DNA of 64,000 nt, from positions 44,498,682 through 44,562,681 of the forward strand of contig NC_133104.1 of NCBI RefSeq assembly GCF_022965805.1, written 5' to 3'. The stretch is from Primulina eburnea. Its lineage: Eukaryota; Streptophyta; Magnoliopsida; Lamiales; Gesneriaceae. The position numbers were made by a program, and so were the translations under genes. The notes under the pieces were generated by a model that was given only the letters and a program-made list of their open reading frames with translations, did no database searches and was not told the DNA's origin. Positions 12,571-24,152 of this stretch are shown here, in pieces. Every line of letters starts with the position of its first letter. The stretch's first letter is position 1.

Positions 12571-12805
12571 TTTTATTTTAGTTTTTAAATTTTTTCATTG
12601 GTTTTAAATCTTCTGAGATGCAGTTGATATGTTTATGATTAGATATATCGTATAACTTTGAAATGTGTCCTTATTTTTCTGTAGTTTCAACCTTTTTTTG
12701 TTCTGATCTTTTAGAAATTTTATATTGTTGGTTTGTCTGAGACCTTAAACTTTTTGTCCTTGTGGTTTTACTTACTAAATTCATTTTGACTCAGCACATG
12801 CATAG

Positions 12806-15800
12806 ATGGGGATTGATTTGGATCCATTGGATGACATTTTTGCTGTGGGACCTATAAAGAATGGTAAAATGTTTAGTTTTCTTGTTGCCTTTCTTTCTGG
12901 TGTGGCTTTTTACTGATTAGTAAGTGATGACACTAACTTCAACACTTCTGCAGCTCGACCCACAGGAAAGTTCCAGCCTAAGGCGAAGTTACGAACACCA
13001 AGAAATGACTCTACCCCAACTTTGATTTCTTCCTCTAGTGCAGCACTAGTAAATGAGGTTGTAGAGAGCGAGATAAGTGAGCCTACGACAATTGCAAAGC
13101 CATCAGAACATAGTTAGTATTTCTGAATGAAAATGGGATGCTTTAATTTTTAGTTGTTCAGAGAATAAACATTATTAAGTTATCGTTGGTGCTGTGTTCC
13201 ATCGCGTAGATTTTGAGACAATAATTGGTGTCTTTACAGATGATCAGTGGAATTATGGGTCAGTGAGCTTCTTGGATGAGAAGGTTGCCAACTCAACTGT
13301 TAGTTTGCAGTCTGGTTTGGATGTTGTGCCCAATGATAGTGGAGGCTGGCACTCTTGCATGGAGAAGTCGGTCAGTGAGTTGAGTACCTTATATCTTGTT
13401 GCACCTATTGATTTAATATGCTGACACTTATATTGACCGATTTTCAGAATGCTGATATATTTGTTGGATTGGATTCCCTTGATGATTTTATTCCTCACAC
13501 TGATTCAGATATCGGTAAGCAAGAAGTTCCTTCTATTGGTTATCCTCTATTCTTAAGTTACTATTTCTTCTATTAGATTACCTGATGCTCGTCTAGTTCT
13601 CTTTTGATGAAATTGGTGATCAAATAGACACTAATTTTATAACATGAATTACATTATAACTGTTGAAATAAATTGACAAAAAATGTTGAAGGATAATAAG
13701 GTTGTAGTTCCCTTTTTTCACTGACAATTATTTATAGTGCAAAAGAGACAAATAATTATTGTAACAATATCCGTAATTGCTAATTGCAAAGATTTACAAA
13801 TAGTTAATTTCCTGAAATTTCATCCTAATTAACTCCTGAAATGATGCTAATTGATGAACACCTAAGCATTTGTTTGTCAACTATAACTTTGCAGAAGGTA
13901 ATATTCATCCTCAAGAGACGAGAACTGTTAATGTCCCCAACTATCATGATGGAGAAGGGGGGCTTGCTATTCCAGTTCTTTCATCTGTTGATAACTCAAA
14001 CCAGACAAGTAAAGAAAGTGACGCACTATCATTTCCTTTGTCTGTTGGGGAATATACTGTTTTAAGTAGTGATGGAGTTTGTCATATGGACAACAGAGTA
14101 ATGGAAACCAACGTAAGAACTGATATGCTAGTTCTACTCACTCTTTCTTAACCTCTAAATCTTGATTCTTGTATTTCGATAGTTTGTGCTGAAAGTTGGC
14201 TAACTGCAGGAAATGGATGTCATGGATATGGAAAACGTGTCCGAGTTAATTACTAGATCTGGTATGCAATTTTTATACTACTTTATAAGCTTATGTTTGT
14301 TTCCAATATTAGATTTTGATATTATAATTGGTGGGCAGACAAGAGAACTGGAAAATTTCACCCCAAGCCAAAATTGAAAATGCAGGAGATATGTCAACGC
14401 AGAATCGAGTCTGTTTCTAGCCCATTTTGTCCACAACAGGTGTCCTCTGAAATTAATTTTGCTAATAAGGAACCGCAGGAGGAACCGCTTCCTGCATTTG
14501 AACATGAGGATGTTCTCGATCTTTCATCCATAGGATTTACTCCCGCCATTCCTGTTGATGCTACCTCTGATCTGCTTGTGAATGATGGATCCATGAATCT
14601 CATGGAAATGAACCAGTTGGTTTCAGGCATCCATCTGGACAGTGTCCCAGAATTTCCTGCTAAACTTGTAAACTTTACATCTTACCGTTTGATTTGTTGA
14701 CATCTGTTTTCTTCTTCTTCTTCTTCTTCTTCTTCTATGTGGTCCATGATTCACTCTTTGCTAAATGTTCTTGTGTTATGGATGTATATCTACTAGGATT
14801 CACGCAGGGCAAAGGCAAGAAAAAACGATGCTCCTGCTGCATCAGATTCTTCTCAACCACAGGAAAACGTTTTCACATCCACTCGAGAAAATGAACCTGG
14901 TAGATCTTTAAGGCCACGAAAACCCAAAACAAATATATGCGAACTAGTTGATGAGTCAGAAGATGATATTCTTGCTGGTAGGGTGTCTGCAGATGAATGT
15001 CTTGACAGTTCTACTCTAGAGGACAACATTAACAATGAGGAATATCAAGCGGACAGCGAATTTGTAACAAACAAGGCGAAGAGGAAGTCTAAAAAACAAG
15101 ATAGCGAAAAGGAAAAAACTGTTAGAAAGCGGAAGAATTCCAAGGGAGCCTCAGAGCAGGATGTTGATGCAAAGCCTAAGAAGTTCTCGCATTCTACACG
15201 GAGAAGAAAAGGTAGTTGTTAATTTAGTCCGAGAGCTTTGGTTTTGATTCCTGATGATATTTTTGACCAGAAATCTTTGTGATAGTGGACAGGGTTTTGC
15301 TTGAAACGCCAGAAGATGAAATTGATTACCAAAAGGTGCCTCTTAGGGATTTAATTCTGCTTGCAGAGCACAAGGAGCGGCAGATGGTAAGCATGTTGCA
15401 CATCATACCTCTTTTTTTAGCTTGGGGCTAATTATTATGGATGAATGAAATATGAACAGTGACAAGAGAAATATCAAGATCACCTTACTAATATTTATAT
15501 TGCCGCTACTTCTACTTGCAGCATTCATTATAAACTTTGTGTTCTGGTCAGTTTATCTGGTTGGTTTTTTATACATCGGAGGTGTGATATTTTAATTTAC
15601 GTTATACAGAAAAAAGAAGAATCAGTAGCAGGAGCTCCCTCAACAAAACCGAGGTAATAATATGTCATTCAGATCCTAGTCAAGGTGTTTGGTCCCGTAT
15701 GTGCTAAGAAATAGCTCGTTCTCTCGGCATAGTTAATTTGTGTTGCACGCGATCTCTTGTCTGAATGCAAATTCCCGGATCCGCATTCTTGAAGTTTTGG

Positions 15801-18408
15801 ATCTTAATGATACAATCTTCCCTAGAGGGAAATAATAATATTGATGTAATAATAATATTGATGTACCATCTTTACTTTCGCAGGAATTGAGTCAGTGGGG
15901 GATGTTGTATTTCATTACACGTATTTAAGAAAACAAGGCATTATTTACTTTAGTTTTTCACAAAATAGAAAATAATTGAGCCCATGTTTCTTATGATATT
16001 TTCTTGCAAAAATTAAACCGGTGAGGAAATTGCGGGCATTCAATTTTTCAAGATGTGTTGTTCGTATTGAAGCTGAGATAGATATTGCATTGAATAATCT
16101 CCTTAATTTCAATTTCTCAGCGTCTTAGCAATATGGAGGCCCCATATTTCTTGTATCCTTGTGGATTTCATATTTCAAAGTCAATATGACGATTTAAAAT
16201 CGAGTTGTGGCATGTGAGTAAGTTACTCGTCTATTCATGGATTCTAACTTTACAAAGATGAGAGAGCTGGCCTGACAAATTAGTGGTCCTAATTGTTTTA
16301 GGGAAAGTATGACATTCTTTTTGTTCCTAGATAGCCTTGTTAGTTAGGCACAATATTATTTTCCGCTGAAATGAGGGCTTCCTATATTCCTGTAAAATAA
16401 TGAATTTGGTTTTGTCGGTTTCGTGTTTTATTCTAGAGTTCTTGCTCTTTCTTTTTGCATTTTGTGATGTATCCAATATATATATATATAAAGCTCAGCT
16501 TCACGAAATGTTACTTCTGATATTCACTTTGTCAGTCCTAGCATCTATGAAGACTTCATTGCAAACAGCACAATGCTAGTATTTTTCTTATCTAGTCAGT
16601 TTTTGAGAAAAAGTTTTACCATTATCTATCAAGTCTCTTTATTTTATACTAGAAACAACTCAATATATTGAAAGCATGTTGTTGAACTGTATTATATCCA
16701 GTCTAACCCATCATAGCACATATCTTGTTATTTGTTTTTTGCAGTCATGATAACTCTTATAATGATGGACATTTAAGTCCTAGGGTTGAAGAGAGCGGCA
16801 CCTATTTCAACTATCAGACTTACATGGATAGAACGCCAATTACACGATGGTCAAAACAGGACACTGAATTGTTCTATCAGGTATTTGTTTTTAGAACTTG
16901 AATATGTTTTCATAAAAAGAAACTGAGAGTTGATTAGTTTATGATTTCTGTACTGATTGATGAAGCATACAGAGAATTTGGGCCATAAGACAAGATTTGG
17001 CTATGATCTCACTGCAAGAGGCTTGTTTCTGTTGTTATTCATGGGGGCACTGAACATAGTTTAAGTAGACGTAAATGTGACATTGTTAAAAATGATGATC
17101 AGGGGTACAATGAATAATACCAATCTTGCTGTGATATCCCTTTTTGACGGAAATTGATGCATTTCTCATGAGTTGTGTATTCAAATGCATGTTAAAATGG
17201 AATAGAGTTGTGTATTTTTCTCAACTTTCATGCCTTTAGTAATTTCAAGTCAATTTCTTGCGTGCTCATGGCATTTTCTTTCCAAATTTATTGGTAGAAC
17301 ATTCCTTATGTGGGACAGTTATTTTCACGTCATTAGCAACTAAGAACTTCGTAAGATTTGGTTTCTATTTGTACCCATCTCCCACTTCAGGGTGTGAGAC
17401 AGTTTGGGACAGACCTTTCTTTGATTCAACAACTTTTTCCTGGTCGTACACGTCGTCAAGTAAAGCTGAAATACAAAAAAGAAGAACGACAGCAACCATT
17501 GAGGCTTCGTGATGCTTTGACAAATCGAGCTAAAGGTATGCATGTGCTGTAATTTCAGACACCCTTTATCAACTGTTGGGTTTGCAGAAAGAAAATTACC
17601 TAAGAAGGCCAAGGATGTTAAACATTTAAATGTGCTGGTTTTAATTTAAATATTTTTTTGTGCTTTATGTTGTGCAGATCATTCCCATTTTGAAGCAGTG
17701 ATTGTGAGGCTACAACATTTTAATTCAAATATTGTTTTGTGCTTTATGTTGTGCAGATCATTCCCATTTTGAAGCAGTGATTGTGCGGCTACAACAAATA
17801 GCAGCTGAAGAAAATGAGAATGCTGATAAAAATGGCTCTACTGAGTTGGGAGATAATGATGTGGCAGACGAGGGAATTCCTGATGTTTCCGATGTCAATG
17901 TAATGCCATTTTCCCTTTATCCCTAATAGTTCCGAACAGTCTTTTATTATCGGATGACTGCATCGAACAAATGCTTGAATGATAATCATCCCATGATTGC
18001 AGCATACAAGTGCTTAAGTTGATAGAAATACAAACCATTTAATGTTTGTAGTTTCTGACACGTCCTTCGCTTATTACCGGTTTTTATTTCCTTGAGCCAT
18101 TTGCGCATGGAACCTTCTTTTATTAATAATTGGTTGTGCCACTCCAACGCAGTTCCCCAATGACTACTTGTTGACTAGAAGTTCAATTTGTTAGAAGAAA
18201 TGCGAAATATTTAATATCCGTGGCTTCTAATTCACTGTTCATTCGTCTCTCTGTGAAGGATGAAGAAGCTAAGAATGGGCAGCAGATCGAGGAACAAGAG
18301 AAAGTGGAAGACGTAGGGCAAGACTTGGCAGAAGATGGAAGCCCTTTGAAGTTATATGACAGTGAGGATGATTTGTTTAGATGGAGCCAGTATAAGACTG
18401 ATACATGA
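12806..18408 (+). CDS. BDP1: TFIIIB subunit B''/BDP1 homologue (SANT domain)
   Basis: Predicted 720-aa homologue of TFIIIB component B'', which with TBP and BRF recruits RNA polymerase III to tRNA and 5S genes. Fourteen coding exons: 12806..12863, 12954..13112, 13240..13370 (or from 13210), 13448..13514, 13895..14112, 14210..14261, 14339..14667, 14797..15211, 15271..15386, 15610..15653, 16745..16880, 17391..17535, 17757..17899, 18259..18408. The total is 2163 nt with consistent phases. The diagnostic part is the SANT/Myb-like domain at about residues 555-620, with T-P-I-T-R-W-S-K-Q-D-T-E-L-F-Y then Q-F-G-T-D-L-S-L-I-Q-Q-L-F-P-G-R-T-R-R-Q. Upstream there are two G-K-F-x-P-K-x-K repeats (about 24-31 and 233-240) and a Lys/Arg-rich nuclear segment encoded at about 15080-15210. 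The acceptor of the last exon is weak, so the C-terminus is the least certain part. Confidence 0.88.
17638..17795 (+). repeat. 79-bp tandem duplication across an intron-exon border
   Basis: Two adjacent copies, about 17638-17716 and 17717-17795, each contain a polypyrimidine tract, the acceptor TTGTGCAG and the first roughly 38 bases of the next exon. Copies differ at only a few positions. The reading frame uses the second acceptor (exon start 17757). Use of the first (17678) would shift the frame by one and soon reach a stop codon. Confidence 0.9.
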
Positions 18409-18880
18409 TGCTGGCAAACACATTCTTTTTTGTCCTTTTAAGTACTGTGAATCCGCCTGCCATTGCTTAAATTTAAATTTATTTTTTACATTAGGTTCCG
18501 AATTTTGGTTTAATGACCACTTGTATTAGAGAATATTATGTTATGTAATGATAGAGGAAGTAGTTATAGATCTATTGATCGGATTTGCTACAGCTTCACT
18601 GCATATCTAATCATAATTTATAATTTATTTTATTTTATAATTACTTATAGTCAATTTTATTTAAATTGACATGATGTTTTTTCTATATCTATCATTTATA
18701 AAAATTAATTTTTTTTTATATTAGTTTTATAAAAATATCATAATTAAACTAAATATATAAAATATAAAATTACGGCGTGTGTCCGGATCTTGAGAGGATT
18801 GGGCTTAAGTAGCGAAAGAACTTGACCGACTTTCTATCGGTGACAACCAGGGCAAATACGTCCAATCAGTAGATGAAATA
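18409..18880. other. BDP1 3' flank and EF1A promoter-distal spacer
   Basis: AT-rich and without coding potential. It must hold the 3' end of the BDP1-like transcript and the upstream part of the first EF1A promoter. Confidence 0.4.
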
Positions 18881-18887
18881 TGTGCCA

Positions 18888-18927
18888 AAACCCTAGCTCG
18901 CTCTCTCGCTCTTTTGCACTATAAATA
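18888..18927 (+). promoter_or_regulatory. EF1A copy 1 core promoter: telo-box and TATA box
   Basis: AAACCCTA (telo-box, 18888-18895) is followed 25 bases on by TATAAATA (18920-18927). Telo-boxes are typical of promoters for plant translation genes, EF1A included. The same pair occurs before the second copy. Confidence 0.75.
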
Positions 18928-18949
18928 GAGTAGCACTCCCGAGACCCAA

Positions 18950-18996
18950 GAAGATCACAATTCCCATCCTCTGAATTGGTTCATTTTTCTACGCAG
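18950..18996 (+). other. EF1A copy 1 leader exon
   Basis: Inferred 5' untranslated exon between the TATA box and a donor (ACGCAG|GTAAGT at 18996/18997). The leader intron runs 18997-19404 and ends TTGCTGCAG, 20 bases before the ATG. A leader intron is the usual arrangement in plant EF1A genes and often raises expression. Confidence 0.7.
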
Positions 18997-19424
18997 GTAA
19001 GTAATTTGCATATGAATTATGCCATTTTCTATTTCAGATCTTCTTTCTATGTCTTTGACATATGGAAATCGTTGTTTTTGGATTTTTTTAGGGTTCTGTT
19101 GTCAATTTACGTGTTAGTTTGATTGTAGAATTAATAAGTATATAAGACTTGTGAGCGATAGAATATGAGAATCTGTGTTTGTTCGTATGTATCGTGGAGT
19201 TTACCCATTTTTTCCTCTATGTTTATTTATGTAAGCTATTTCTGATTGCAGCTTGTTATTTCGAATCGAGAAATTCATTAATTTTGAAGTTTCGACAATC
19301 TATAGGAAGGTTTTAGAATTTCTTCAAATACTCCCACATAACAGCCTTTTGGAAACCTATAGATAGGGATCGTTTCTCATTGACATTGATTTACATTGCT
19401 GCAGCTTTACTCTCAGTAGCTAAT

Positions 19425-21141
19425 ATGGGTAAGGAGAAGGTTCACATCAACATTGTGGTAATTGGCCATGTCGACTCCGGGAAGTCAACTACCACCGGAC
19501 ATCTCATCTACAAGCTCGGTGGTATTGACAAGCGTGTGATTGAGCGATTCGAGAAGGAAGCTGCCGAGATGAACAAGAGATCCTTCAAGTATGCATGGGT
19601 GCTAGACAAGCTCAAGGCTGAGCGTGAGCGTGGTATCACCATTGATATTGCTCTGTGGAAGTTCGAGACTACCAAATACTACTGCACTGTCATTGATGCT
19701 CCTGGTCACCGTGACTTCATTAAGAACATGATTACGGGTACTTCTCAGGCCGATTGTGCCGTGCTCATCATCGATTCAACCACTGGAGGTTTTGAGGCGG
19801 GTATTTCTAAGGATGGTCAAACACGTGAGCATGCACTTCTGGCGTTTACGCTTGGAGTTAAGCAAATGATATGCTGCTGTAACAAGGTATACAGCTTTTC
19901 ATGACTTCTTAGTTAGTGTTTAGATTAGCTATTTGAGTGAACATGGTTGTGGAATGTTTTAATCATTTTATGTACACCTTCTAAATAATGTTGGTAAAGT
20001 TTTATTCTTACTCTTTTCTATGAGTTTTTTGAGCATTTACAGATTTGAGATTGAGCTGCCTGTAATTTTTGTTTTCCATTTGAGTGCTACACTTGAAGAT
20101 TTGTTGAATTCTTCTGATAAGAGCTGTGTTCTAAATTATATTGATTATTTTCTGGTAACCGTGCCCTTTGTTTGAGGAGCATGTTTTTGTGTATTTTAGA
20201 TGGATGCTTAGCTCGTATATGTGCTAATTTATCACAATCTTTGTGTATTTTAGATGGATGCCACAACTCCCAAGTACTCCAAAGCTAGGTATGATGAAAT
20301 TGTCAAGGAAGTCTCTTCCTACTTGAAGAAGGTTGGGTACAACCCTGATAAGATTCCTTTTGTTCCTATCTCTGGTTTCGAGGGCGACAACATGATCGAG
20401 AGGTCCGCCAATCTTGACTGGTACAAAGGACCCACCCTCCTGGAAGCTCTGGACTTGATACAAGAGCCCAAAAGGCCCTCCGACAAACCTCTCCGTCTCC
20501 CTCTGCAAGACGTATACAAGATTGGCGGTATTGGTACTGTCCCTGTGGGAAGAGTGGAAACTGGTGTCATCAAACCAGGCATGGTTGTTACCTTTGGTCC
20601 AACGGGGCTGACAACTGAGGTCAAGTCTGTTGAAATGCACCATGAAGCCCTCCCTGAAGCGCTCCCCGGTGACAATGTTGGCTTCAACGTTAAGAATGTT
20701 GCTGTTAAAGATCTCAAGCGTGGTTTCGTTGCATCCAACTCAAAGGATGATCCTGCTAAGGAAGCTGCAAATTTCACATCCCAAGTCATTATCATGAACC
20801 ACCCTGGCCAGATTGGCAACGGTTATGCCCCCGTTCTTGATTGCCACACTTCTCACATCGCTGTGAAATTTGCAGAGCTTGTGACCAAGATTGACCGTCG
20901 ATCTGGCAAGGAGCTCGAGAAAGAGCCTAAATTCTTGAAGAATGGTGATGCTGGGCTTGTCAAGATGATTCCCACAAAACCCATGGTTGTGGAGACCTTC
21001 TCCGAGTACCCACCATTGGGACGTTTTGCAGTTAGAGACATGCGTCAGACTGTTGCTGTTGGTGTGATCAAGAGTGTGGAAAAGAAAGACCCGACTGGAG
21101 CTAAGGTGACGAAGGCAGCAGCCAAGAAGGGTGCCAAATGA
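19425..21141 (+). CDS. EF1A: Elongation factor 1-alpha, copy 1
   Basis: Translation elongation factor eEF1A, the GTPase that brings aminoacyl-tRNA to the ribosome A site. Coding exons are 19425..19886 and 20254..21141 (449 aa, the usual plant length). The start is the ATG of M-G-K-E-K-V-H-I-N; an upstream in-frame TTG seen in the open frame lies in the leader intron. GTP-binding motifs are complete: G-H-V-D-S-G-K-S (14-21), D-A-P-G-H (91-95), and N-K-M-D (153-156), the last split by the intron after N-K. The C-terminus K-A-A-A-K-K-G-A-K is typical. The protein is identical to that of copy 2 downstream, while introns and UTRs differ more. The intron carries a decoy acceptor (see separate entry). 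Confidence 0.97.
20186..20265 (+). promoter_or_regulatory. Decoy 3' splice site with in-frame stop, EF1A copy 1
   Basis: The motif TTGTGTATTTTAG then ATGGATGC occurs twice, at the real acceptor (exon start 20254) and 54 bases upstream (start 20200). Use of the upstream site keeps frame but reads ATG GAT GCT TAG, stopping after three residues inside the G4 motif region. Confidence 0.7.
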
Positions 21142-21600
21142 CTTTTAAGGTCATGCTTCAGCTTTCTTATTTGTTTCAAAATTTACAGTTGCAACGATGA
21201 AAACGTTCTGTTTCTTCTTCATGCGGTTGATACTTTCGTGTTTGGTCTTGTATCTTGTTTTTTCTGTTTATGTCAAAGTGTTCTTCCTTCGTTGTGCGGC
21301 GGTTATGGCTCTCAGAATTGGGTGCTGGATCGCCGGTGGCGTGTATTCTTGTTTTTTGTACTTGACAATGTCATAAATTGAGTTGAGTATGACATTGGAC
21401 CAAATATGCCACTTGATGACTTGTGGTTTCCGGTAATGTTTGCGTTGTAATTTGCGTCTGTTCGGTTTTTTTCTCCCATTTTTATTTGTGCATATATAAT
21501 ATTTATATATATAGTAAATCAATCTTGCTGACCTGTAAGATATAATTTTTTTTTGTAAAATATAATTATGTTGGAGCAACCTTTTATTTTAATACTATTT
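21142..21600 (+). other. EF1A copy 1 3' UTR
   Basis: Sequence after the stop includes a block near 21299-21350 (C-A-G-A-A-T-T-G-G-G-T-G then C-G-C-C-G-G-T-G-G-C-G-T) shared with the 3' regions of copy 2 and the pseudogene, which shows that the duplications included the 3' UTR. Confidence 0.65.
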
Positions 21601-21768
21601 TAAGTTTTTACCCGCTAATCTTTTCACATTCAAGTGTATGAGAGAAGTTTTAGAAGAATTTGTATTTTTTAAAGGCCAGGATTAATTCATGCGTATTAGA
21701 TAAATTTTAGAAAATTTTGTAATTTTTAAAGGCTAAAATTAATTACTAAATGTAGATGTTAATTTGAA

Positions 21769-21948
21769 GAGTGGGTCTCATGAGAGACCGTCTCACGGAT
21801 ATTAATTTGTGAGATAGGTCAACCTTACCCATTCACAATAAAAAGTAATACTCTTGACATAAAAAGAAATATTTTTTCATGGATGATCCAAATAAGAGAT
21901 CCGTCTCACAAATACGATTCGTGAGGCCGTCTCACACAAGTTTTTGCC
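21769..21948. mobile_element. Mutator-like MITE, third copy
   Basis: A 180-bp element, inverted relative to the 7.4-kb copy. It is flanked by a perfect 9-bp target duplication, TAATTTGAA, at 21760-21768 and 21949-21957. Its ends carry the GAGACCGTCTCAC family palindrome. Confidence 0.92.
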
Positions 21949-22003
21949 TAATTTGAAATACTGTGAGTTGGAATTTTCTAGCTGTGTATATCAATTTATA
22001 TTT

Positions 22004-22185
22004 GAGTGAGTCTCATGTGAGATCGTCTCACGGATCTTAATATGTGAGACGGGTCAACCCTACCCATATTCACAATAAAAAGTAATACACTTAGCATAAA
22101 AAGTAATACTTTTTAGTGGATGATCCAAATAAGAGATCCGTCTCACAAATAAAACCCGTGAGATCGTCTCACACAAGTTTTTGTC
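22004..22185. mobile_element. Mutator-like MITE, fourth copy
   Basis: A 182-bp element in the same orientation as its neighbour 55 bases away. It has its own perfect 9-bp target duplication, TTTATATTT, at 21995-22003 and 22186-22194, so it was a separate insertion and not a tandem duplicate. Confidence 0.92.
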
Positions 22186-23400
22186 TTTATATTTATACTT
22201 ATTCTTATACTTTTATTTTCCTTAAATGTTATTGCTAATAAGAATAAAATATCTAAAAAAGATCTTTAATATAGTATAATACGCCTAAATATTTTACTAA
22301 TGATTATTAATATCCGCCTAAATATCTTTAAGACCTTTTATATATTTTTACTATATTATTATAATGTGTAAATTTTTTAAAAATCATATTTTTTAATTTT
22401 AATATTTGTTCAAAATTATTTTAATGTACTAAACAATGATAATCCCTAGAGATCTTTCATATGTTTATGTATCTGGTCAAGGTAATATGACGGTGGCATC
22501 GAATTCTGCTCCTGGAGCGCCCGTGCCTACGTATCGTCCATTTGTTCACGATTCGTTCCAAATTCCACGATTTTAATTATAGATAAAAATTGAATAAATA
22601 ATAATATTAATTTAGTTAGCCAAATGTAAAATTATATAATTTGATTCGACATCCAAATGCAACGTAGTGTGTTTCATCACTTGAAAATAATAAAGTTAGA
22701 CAATTAAAACAATTTGTTCTCAAAATTTACGGCTTTTGATATATTGTGTTCTACAAATATTTTTTCTCCCAGGTTTTATATATATTTATTATTATTACTA
22801 TTACTTAAAGAAGAAACTCTTGGAATTATAGTGAAACTTTGATTTCTTTTAGCTACAACTTTTATTATTATTATTATGAGTAAAAATACATAAATATTTT
22901 TTAAATTATTCGAAATAATCCAATCATTTATAATTATATCTTATTTATTTCTAATATATATGTTTTTAGTAATATTTTTTTTCCCAAATTCAGTTTAGAG
23001 TGTATAAAATAAAAGTATGGATTGAAATATATAAATATATTTATTTAACTTTTTATCAACAGACACATGAATAACTCAATTACAGTTTAATTAGTTGTTA
23101 CATGTTAAAATTATTACGTATTTATTTAAATAAGTTCTACATTCATATATAATAAAATGTCAATTCTGCTGCATAATAGGACTTGACGGTAGTCCACACA
23201 CAAAAAAAAAACATAGAAAAAAAAAGAATCAAATTTGACATAAAATTTATTAGAAATTTATTTTACAATAAAATTTTATGAATGTCCAGTTAGTGAACTG
23301 TATGCACTTAATAATGGCAGGATATAGTTCTTGCGCCCGCAAAGGACTAAACAGTCATTCCAAAGTCGAACTGAAGGGTGAATTCGTCTAACCGTTTAAT
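22186..23400. other. AT-rich spacer between the two EF1A genes
   Basis: Mostly AT-rich non-coding DNA. A short GC-richer island at about 22480-22555 stands out but has no extended frame or family match that I can support. Confidence 0.4.
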
Positions 23401-23413
23401 AATAAATCTCCCC

Positions 23414-23449
23414 AAACCCTAGTTCGTTAACCCTTCTGCATTATAAATA
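23414..23449 (+). promoter_or_regulatory. EF1A copy 2 core promoter: telo-box and TATA box
   Basis: AAACCCTA at 23414-23421 and TATAAATA at 23442-23449 repeat the arrangement found before copy 1. Confidence 0.75.
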
Positions 23450-23469
23450 TCTGTGCAATCCCATTTAGT

Positions 23470-23510
23470 GGACATTCCGCGTCCGATAACTTCAGCGCTT
23501 TTTTAGGCCG
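23470..23510 (+). other. EF1A copy 2 leader exon
   Basis: Inferred 5' untranslated exon ending at donor GCCG|GTAATA (23510/23511). The leader intron runs to 24128 and ends TTGCTGCAG like that of copy 1. It contains a short (GT)n run near 23885-23900. Confidence 0.6.
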
Positions 23511-24152
23511 GTAATATTTACTTATTTCCTGAATTATGCAATTTTCATTTTCTAGATCTTGCTTCTATGCATTTGATTGACGATAATTGCAGTTTTTTTG
23601 GATTGTTTGTGGTGTTTTGCTGTTAATTTACCTGTTGTTTGAGTTAAATAATTGTTAATTTGTGATCATACTGGTTAGAAATTGAGGATTTGGATGTTTA
23701 ATAATTTTTTTCCGTTTCTATTCTGTGAGCTGTTTCTACTCGCGGCTTGCTAGTTTCAAATCGAGGAAGCTTTTGATTTGTTCTAATATAGGAAGGTCTC
23801 TCGATTTCTCCATATAATCCATTTCTTGTTAACGTTTAGATCGTTTAAGTTGTCGGTCTTTCTGTAAAAAACAGATTTTTAGGTGTGTGTGTGTGTGTGT
23901 ATTCTAAGTTGATGCTTGTTAATTTGTTATATACGATCAAGTGGTTGGTGCATGTTATTGGTTGTAAAAAATAATTTTTTATTATATTTGATTTACTTGA
24001 ATATTCCAGTAAATTATTTTAGATTAACTTTTTACTAACATCCAACCTTCAAATTATCCAGCTATAGAATCCCTTTATTTTTATGTTGAATGGATATTTT
24101 TTATTCACCCCGATTTTCATTGCTGCAGTTTTATTTTAATTAAGGAGCTAAC

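Noticed and set aside
20224..20819. Long open frames on the minus strand opposite EF1A exon 3 (139 and 166 codons)
   Set aside because: They mirror the strongly biased codons of EF1A and recur at the same place opposite copy 2; they resemble no known protein.
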